Shown here in pieces: positions 59,286 to 64,000 of a stretch of 64,000 nt of DNA. A model generated the notes under the pieces. The model worked only from the letters and a program-made list of their open reading frames with translations, had not been told where the DNA came from and did no database searches. How positions within the stretch are numbered: position 1 is the first letter of the stretch; every line of letters begins with the position of its first letter. The translations under genes and the position numbers were made by a program. Origin of the DNA: Rhodoferax sp. (GTDB lineage Bacteria > Pseudomonadota > Gammaproteobacteria > Burkholderiales > Burkholderiaceae_C); contig JARLJI010000013.1 of assembly GCA_031291295.1 (NCBI GenBank), positions 17,620-81,619 on the forward strand. Direction: 5' to 3'.

Positions 59286-60471
59286 AGCCTTGACCCGCGA
59301 GGCCAGCGCGCTGGCCAGCGGTGGCTACCCCGTAATCCCGATCCTGAGCGCCGACGAGGCAGAGGTCGGCCGCCAGATGCAGATCTGCAACGCCTGCCGG
59401 TATTGCGAAGGCTTTTGCGCCGTGTTTCCGGCGATGACGCGGCGGCTCGAGTTCGGCAAGGCCGACATCCACTACCTGGCCAATCTGTGCCACAGCTGCG
59501 GCGCCTGCCTGCACGCCTGTCAATATGCGCCGCCGCACGAGTTCGCCGTCAACGTGCCGCAAGCGATGGCCAGGGTGCGCATCGACACTTACGCCGATTA
59601 CGCTTGGCCGGGTGCGCTCGGCAGCCTCTACAAGCGCAACGGCCTCACGCTCGCCTTGGCCACGGCGCTCGCGCTGGTGCTGTTCCTGGTGCTCACGATG
59701 GCCGCCCGGGGCACGCTGTTCCCGGGCCCGCTGGCTGGACACTTCTACGCAATCTTTCCGCACAACATGCTGGCGCTGATGTTCGGGGTGGTGTTCGGCT
59801 TTGCCGTGCTGGCGCTGGGCATCGGGGGCGCGCGCTTCTGGCGCGAGGTATCGCCAGCCTCGGAGACGGGCAGATCGCAGGAGCCGTCATTGCGTCGCGA
59901 CGCCACCGTCGAAGCCGTTACTGATGTGTTGCGCCTCAAGTACCTCGACGGCGGCCACGGCGAAGGCTGCAACAACGCCGACGACCGGTTCACCCTATGG
60001 CGCCGGCGCTTCCACCACTTCACCTTCTACGGCTTCATGCTGTGCTTCGCGGCCACCAGCGTCGCAACGCTCTACCACTACCTGCTCGGCCTGGACGCGC
60101 CCTATTCGCTGGCCAGCCTGCCGGTGATACTGGGCATCGCAGGCGGTATCGGCCTCGTGATCGGTCCGGTCGGGCTGCTGTGGCTCAACCTGCGGCGCGA
60201 CCCGGCGCACGGCGACTTGGCGCAGCGACCGATGGATCGCGGCTTCATTGCGCTGCTGCTGTTCATCAGCCTCACCGGCCTGGCCCTGCTGGTCTGGCGC
60301 GACACTGGCGCGATGGCCTGGCTACTGGCCATTCACCTCGGCGTAGTGATGGCGCTCTTTCTCACGCTGCCCTACGGCAAATTCGCCCACGGCATCTTCC
60401 GTTCGGCGGCGCTGCTCAAGAACGCCATCGAAAAGCGGCAACCGAACCGGCTGCAGCTCGGCTCGGAGTGA
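59272..60471 (+). CDS. tcuB: Tricarballylate utilisation Fe-S membrane protein TcuB
   Basis: The 399-residue protein has two cysteine clusters for 4Fe-4S centres ([17 protein letters not shown] and [18 protein letters not shown]) near residues 30-85, followed by about six transmembrane helices. TcuB passes electrons from the TcuA flavin to the quinone pool. Its start lies inside the end of tcuA, so the two are made together. Confidence 0.93.
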   Translation: MQQLEALTREASALASGGYPVIPILSADEAEVGRQMQICNACRYCEGFCAVFPAMTRRLEFGKADIHYLANLCHSCGACLHACQYAPPHEFAVNVPQAMARVRIDTYADYAWPGALGSLYKRNGLTLALATALALVLFLVLTMAARGTLFPGPLAGHFYAIFPHNMLALMFGVVFGFAVLALGIGGARFWREVSPASETGRSQEPSLRRDATVEAVTDVLRLKYLDGGHGEGCNNADDRFTLWRRRFHHFTFYGFMLCFAATSVATLYHYLLGLDAPYSLASLPVILGIAGGIGLVIGPVGLLWLNLRRDPAHGDLAQRPMDRGFIALLLFISLTGLALLVWRDTGAMAWLLAIHLGVVMALFLTLPYGKFAHGIFRSAALLKNAIEKRQPNRLQLGSE

Positions 60472-60505
60472 GCGACCCTTTCAGCAACAACCCCACGGAG
60501 TTCCT

Positions 60506-61486
60506 ATGCGACAGTTCATGAAAACCCTTCTGCGTACCGGCCTCGGTACCTTGTGCATCGTCCTCGGAGCCGCCAGTGCCCACGCGGGCGATTGGCCGAC
60601 CAGGCCGATCACGATCATCGTGCCCTTCGCCCCAGGCGGTACCACCGACATCGTCGCGCGCGAGGTCGGCCGCGCGCTCTCGGAGGCGCTGAAACAGCCG
60701 GTCATCATCGACAACCGCGGCGGCGCCGGCGGCACCGTGGGAGCCGGCATCGCGGCCAAGGCACCGCCCGACGGCTACACGTTCTTTCTGGCCACCATCG
60801 CGCATGCGATCGCGCCCGGCATCTACAAGCACCTGCCCTACGACTTTCAGCGCGACTTCGATCCGGTGGGGCTCGTCGCCACGACGCCTAATGTGCTGAT
60901 CGTCAACCCCCAACTGCCGGTCAAGTCGGTCGCCGACCTGGTGGCCTACATCAAGGCCAATCCCGGCAAGGTCAACTTCGGCTCGGCTGGCAACGGCAGC
61001 ACGGAACACATCTCGGGCGAGCTCTTCCGGTCCATGACGAAGACCCAAATCACGCACATTCCATACAAGGGCGGTGCGCCGATGATGGTGGACGTAATAG
61101 GCGGCCAGATTCAGATGGCGATCGAAACCAGCCCCTCGGCCGGCCCCCACATTCACAGCGGCAGGGTCAGGGCGCTCGCCGTCACCACGCTCACGCGCTC
61201 ATCGGCCTATCCCGACGTGCCGACGCTCAACGAGTCCGGCCTGCCCGGCTACGACATGACGACCTGGTTTGCGCTGATGGCGCCGCACGGCACGCCGGCG
61301 GCGATCATCCAGCGCACCAGCAAGGAACTGGCACGGGTACTGGCGCAGCCTGAAGTCACGAAGCGCTTTGAAGAGCAAGGCGTGTCGGCTGGCCACATGA
61401 GCCCCGCGCAATTGACCGCCTTCGTTCGCAGCGAAACCGCGAAGTGGGTCAAGGTGGTGAAGGAGTCCGGCGCCACGACGGAATGA
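60506..61486 (+). CDS. Bug/TctC-family tripartite tricarboxylate transporter solute-binding protein
   Basis: The 326-residue periplasmic protein has a signal peptide (TLLRTGLGTLCIVLGAASAHA) and the Bug-family features WPTRPITIIVPFAPGGTTDIVAREV, NRGGAGGTVGA and GSAGNGSTEHISGELF. It probably binds tricarballylate or a related tricarboxylate for uptake. It takes the place usually held by the transporter TcuC. No membrane subunits (TctA/TctB) are encoded here, so uptake must rely on subunits from elsewhere. Confidence 0.9.
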   Translation: MRQFMKTLLRTGLGTLCIVLGAASAHAGDWPTRPITIIVPFAPGGTTDIVAREVGRALSEALKQPVIIDNRGGAGGTVGAGIAAKAPPDGYTFFLATIAHAIAPGIYKHLPYDFQRDFDPVGLVATTPNVLIVNPQLPVKSVADLVAYIKANPGKVNFGSAGNGSTEHISGELFRSMTKTQITHIPYKGGAPMMVDVIGGQIQMAIETSPSAGPHIHSGRVRALAVTTLTRSSAYPDVPTLNESGLPGYDMTTWFALMAPHGTPAAIIQRTSKELARVLAQPEVTKRFEEQGVSAGHMSPAQLTAFVRSETAKWVKVVKESGATTE

Positions 61487-61529
61487 GGCATCCGGACCAA
61501 GCGTCGAGGCCGGCGCGCCGTCCGCTGCA

Positions 61530-62426
61530 CTACTCCTTGTCCTTGCGGTTCTGCGCCTCGATGCGCTCGCGCGCGGCCTGCCATTGTGCATCGCTCCACT
61601 CGCGCAGCTCGTAGAAGTTGCCGCCGGTGGCCAGCGCGTTGCCGCCGTCCATCGCAATCGTCTGCCCTGTGAGCCAGTCGCACTGACCGGGCGCCAGCAA
61701 GAACGCCGCCAGGTTCTGCAGCTCGCTCATCTCGCCGGTGCGCGCCATCGGGTTGTGCCGCTTGCTGCGCGCGCCGGGTTCCTCGCCCGGGTTGAGCCGC
61801 CGGCTCATGCCCTCGGTCGGGATCTCGCCGGGCGCCACGGCGTTCAGGCGGATGCCGTAGCGCGCCCACTCGACCGCAAGCGACTTCATCATCACCTCGA
61901 TCCCGGCCTTGCTCATCGCCGACGGCACCACGTAGGGCGAGCCGTTGTCGACCCAGGTGACGACGACGCTCATCACGCTGCGGTACGGCCGGCCCGGCTG
62001 CCAGGCGCCGGACTTGGCCTCGGCGATCCATCGCTTGCCGACCGCCTGCGTGACGTAGAAAGTGCCGTGGAAGACGATGTTGGCCACGGTATCAAAAGCA
62101 CGTGGCGACAGGGTCTCGGTCGGCGCAATGAAGTTGCCGGCGGCGTTGTTCACCAGGCCCGTCAGCCCGCCGCTGTCCCACAGCGCCGCAACCATCGCTT
62201 CGACGTCCTGCGCGTTGCGGATGTCGACGCCGAAGGTGTCGATGTGGCGCTCGGGAAACTGGCCACGCCATACCGCGGCGGTATCGTCGCAGACCTGCTT
62301 GCGTCGGCCGCAAATCGCCACGTCGGCGCCCAGCGACAGGAACTTCTCGGCCATCGCGCGGCCGAGCCCGGTGCCACCGCCGGTGACGAGAATGCGCTGG
62401 CCGGCCATCAGGGTGGACTGGAACAT
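61530..62426 (-). CDS. SDR family oxidoreductase, 2,4-dienoyl-CoA reductase-like
   Basis: The 298-residue SDR has TGGGTGLGRAM cofactor loop, CGRR after the second strand (NADP preference), NNAAGNF, and SKAGIEVMMKSLAVEWARYGIRLN with the lysine of YxxxK but a serine region VPSAMSKAG in which the tyrosine is missing. That pattern resembles 2,4-dienoyl-CoA reductases, where the active-site tyrosine is shifted. The substrate is unknown. It is convergent with the tcu genes. Confidence 0.85.
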   Translation of the reverse strand: MFQSTLMAGQRILVTGGGTGLGRAMAEKFLSLGADVAICGRRKQVCDDTAAVWRGQFPERHIDTFGVDIRNAQDVEAMVAALWDSGGLTGLVNNAAGNFIAPTETLSPRAFDTVANIVFHGTFYVTQAVGKRWIAEAKSGAWQPGRPYRSVMSVVVTWVDNGSPYVVPSAMSKAGIEVMMKSLAVEWARYGIRLNAVAPGEIPTEGMSRRLNPGEEPGARSKRHNPMARTGEMSELQNLAAFLLAPGQCDWLTGQTIAMDGGNALATGGNFYELREWSDAQWQAARERIEAQNRKDKE

Positions 62427-62755
62427 GGTGGGTCTCCTGTTGAAAAGATCTCAATGCGCGTCAATCTACGCTGCGGCGCCGGCGTGGTCAATGGTTGAAC
62501 CGGCCTCGAAAAGCCTGGCATCGCAAGTTGCATGGGAGCACCTTCGGGGGGATACGCTGACCGATGTGTCCAGCGGCATACCTCGGAAGGACAAGCGAGT
62601 GCCATCGAATGGCTTCAAAAGACTGAAGGCGGAAGTGGTGCAACCCAAACTGCTTGCTCTAGACCGGTCATTCAGGACTGCGGGCTGTCGGTCAGCTAAC
62701 TACATGACTGGCGAGGTTCTGTAGGTCAACGGTGAGGTGAGACTCATATGAGTTT
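62427..62755. other. Non-coding stretch between SDR and CHMI-like gene
   Basis: The 329 bases hold no gene or hairpin I can support. Both flanking genes are on the minus strand, so the stretch includes the SDR promoter and any 3' remnant of the CHMI-like gene. Confidence 0.4.
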
Positions 62756-63010
62756 TCAGGCGTGCGGCAGTAAATCCAGCATGGCTGCAGGCATTCGGCC
62801 CGCCAGCAAGCGCAGCCGGGCAGACACAAAGGCGCGGGGCGCCTGGGCGGTTCCAATCACATTGCTGTTGGCCACGGCACAACGGGCTTTCAGGTCGGCC
62901 TCGTTGGCGATCTCGGGTCTGGCGCTGACGGCCTGGGTCAACTCGGCGAGGACTTGGGCCTCGGGGAAACCGGCGAGGTTGCGGGAGTATTCGACGATCA
63001 GGTGATGCAT
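62756..63010 (-). pseudogene. Short, CHMI-like (5-carboxymethyl-2-hydroxymuconate isomerase-type) remnant
   Basis: The 84-residue product starts MHHLIVEYSRNLAGF and includes FVSARLRLLAGR, resembling the first two thirds of 5-carboxymethyl-2-hydroxymuconate delta-isomerase (usually 115-130 residues). The catalytic Pro1 of the family (M-P-H) is replaced by histidine, and the last 35-40 residues after LAGR are missing; the frame stops at LDLLPHA. Both point to decay, although a small functional relative cannot be excluded. It lies 65 nt downstream of the fumarylacetoacetase gene. Confidence 0.5.
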
Positions 63011-63075
63011 GGCGGTGCGAGGTGGCGTATGGGGTTGTGCGGCGGCATCAGGATGCAGCCGCATCCTGCCTGAGT

Positions 63076-63999
63076 TCAGGTCCGCGCAGGCAGCACGGTC
63101 CCAATGCACTCGCCAAAGCCGATGCGTGCCGCCCCGGCCTTTTCACACCAGCCGCGAATCACGATGGCGTCGCCGTTTTCGAGGTAGGTGCGGCTCTCGC
63201 CGTTGGGCAGTTGCAGCGGGTTCTTGCCATCGGTGGTCAGCTCGATCAGCGCGCCGGCCTGGTCCAGCGTCGGGCCCGACAGGGTGCCGCTGCCGAACAG
63301 GTCGCCGGGCTGCAGGTTGCAGCCGTTGACGGTGTGGTGTGTCACTATCTGCGCCACGGTCCAGTAGGCGTGGCGGTAGCTGGTGCGGCAGATGCTGGCA
63401 TCGCCCTGGCCGGCTTCGCGCATTTTGGACGTCTGCAGGCCGACCTGCAACTGGATGTCCAGCGAGCCTTGCTGGCGGTTGGCCTCGGAGTCCAGGTAGG
63501 GCAAGGGCTGCGGGTCTGCTTCCGGACGCAGGAAGGGGACGCGGTAAGGGGCCAGCGCCTCCAGCGTCACGATCCACGGCGAGATGGTGGTAGCGAAGTT
63601 TTTTGACAGGAACGGGCCCAGCGGCTGGTATTCCCAGGCCTGGATGTCGCGCGCCGACCAGTCGTTGAGCAGGCACATGCCGAACACATGGTCTTCGGCC
63701 TGCGTCATCGCCACCGGTTCGCCCAGCGCATTGCCAGTGCCCACAAAAATGCCGAGTTCGAGCTCGATGTCCAGCCGCTTGCTCGGACCGAAGGATGGCT
63801 GCGTAGCATCGGGCGGCAGGGTCTGGCCCATGGGGCGGGGGAATGTCTGTCCCGAGACACCGATGCTGGAGGCCCGGCCGTGGTAACCAATCGGAATCCA
63901 CTTGAAATTGGGCAGCAGCGGGTTATCGGGGCGGAACTGGCGGCCGATATTGGTGGCGTGATAGACCGAGGTGTAGAAGTCGGTGTAGTCGCCGATGCG
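63076..63999 (-). CDS. fahA: Fumarylacetoacetase (5' part beyond the window)
   Basis: About 307 C-terminal residues are visible. They include HATNIGRQFRPDNPLLPNF and PIGYHGRASSI near the edge, then DIELELGIFVGTGN, NDWSARDIQAWEYQPLGPF and the metal-binding core typical of FAH, followed by QIVTHHTVNGCNLQPGDLFGSGTLSG. It hydrolyses fumarylacetoacetate to fumarate and acetoacetate in tyrosine/homogentisate catabolism. The coding frame runs off the right edge; an internal methionine at 63831 is not the start. Confidence 0.95.
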   Translation of the reverse strand, partial: RIGDYTDFYTSVYHATNIGRQFRPDNPLLPNFKWIPIGYHGRASSIGVSGQTFPRPMGQTLPPDATQPSFGPSKRLDIELELGIFVGTGNALGEPVAMTQAEDHVFGMCLLNDWSARDIQAWEYQPLGPFLSKNFATTISPWIVTLEALAPYRVPFLRPEADPQPLPYLDSEANRQQGSLDIQLQVGLQTSKMREAGQGDASICRTSYRHAYWTVAQIVTHHTVNGCNLQPGDLFGSGTLSGPTLDQAGALIELTTDGKNPLQLPNGESRTYLENGDAIVIRGWCEKAGAARIGFGECIGTVLPART

Positions 64000-64000
64000 C

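Overview
The window is about 64 kb of GC-rich chromosome from a betaproteobacterium of the order Burkholderiales, most likely family Comamonadaceae (Polaromonas/Rhodoferax/Variovorax-like). Supporting features are the mltG-tmk-holB-pilZ-tatD string, a phasin, a Bug-family solute-binding protein beside tcuAB, a PEP-CTERM protein, and C-rich palindromic repeats of a kind I associate with this family. The genus is inference. There are about 53 protein genes, no rRNA, tRNA or CRISPR that I can see, and no phage or insertion-sequence genes.

Layout. 1-1469: 3' part of a SulP anion transporter. 1470-3331: a secreted PEP-CTERM protein behind a candidate sigma-54 promoter and repeated TGTCA/TGACA palindromes. 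3441-3986: phasin. 4545-7678: a two-gene ABC importer (fused double permease plus NitT/TauT-type ATPase) without a binding protein. 7696-12298 (minus): mltG, tmk, holB, pilZ-like, tatD-like and an ankyrin protein, tightly coupled. 12330-24805: ygfZ, an atypical 1000-residue bifunctional penicillin-binding protein, a thioesterase-acetyltransferase fusion, an esterase, an iron alcohol dehydrogenase, a LapA-like protein, tex and a two-component system.

25912-42625 is a minus-strand catabolic block of about 17 kb. An acyl-CoA ligase heads a complete branched-chain-amino-acid-type ABC importer. This is followed by a beta-oxidation set (3-hydroxyacyl-CoA dehydrogenase/enoyl-CoA hydratase, thiolase, acyl-CoA dehydrogenase) and accessory SDR, thioesterase, quinone-reductase-like and GST genes. 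The simplest reading is uptake, CoA activation and beta-oxidation of a carboxylic acid. A palindrome upstream of the beta-oxidation genes nearly matches one upstream of the phasin, which suggests a shared PhaR-like control linking fatty-acid breakdown and polyhydroxyalkanoate storage.

42745-56724 is mostly housekeeping: selO-msrB-yciB-bolA (each overlapping the next), a parvulin isomerase, purL, map, glnD and def. purL carries an in-frame pair of inverted palindromic repeats. 56878-61486 is a tricarballylate/tricarboxylate module (LysR regulator, tcuA, tcuB, Bug-type binding protein). The right edge holds an SDR, a short CHMI-like gene that looks decayed, and the 3' part of fumarylacetoacetase.
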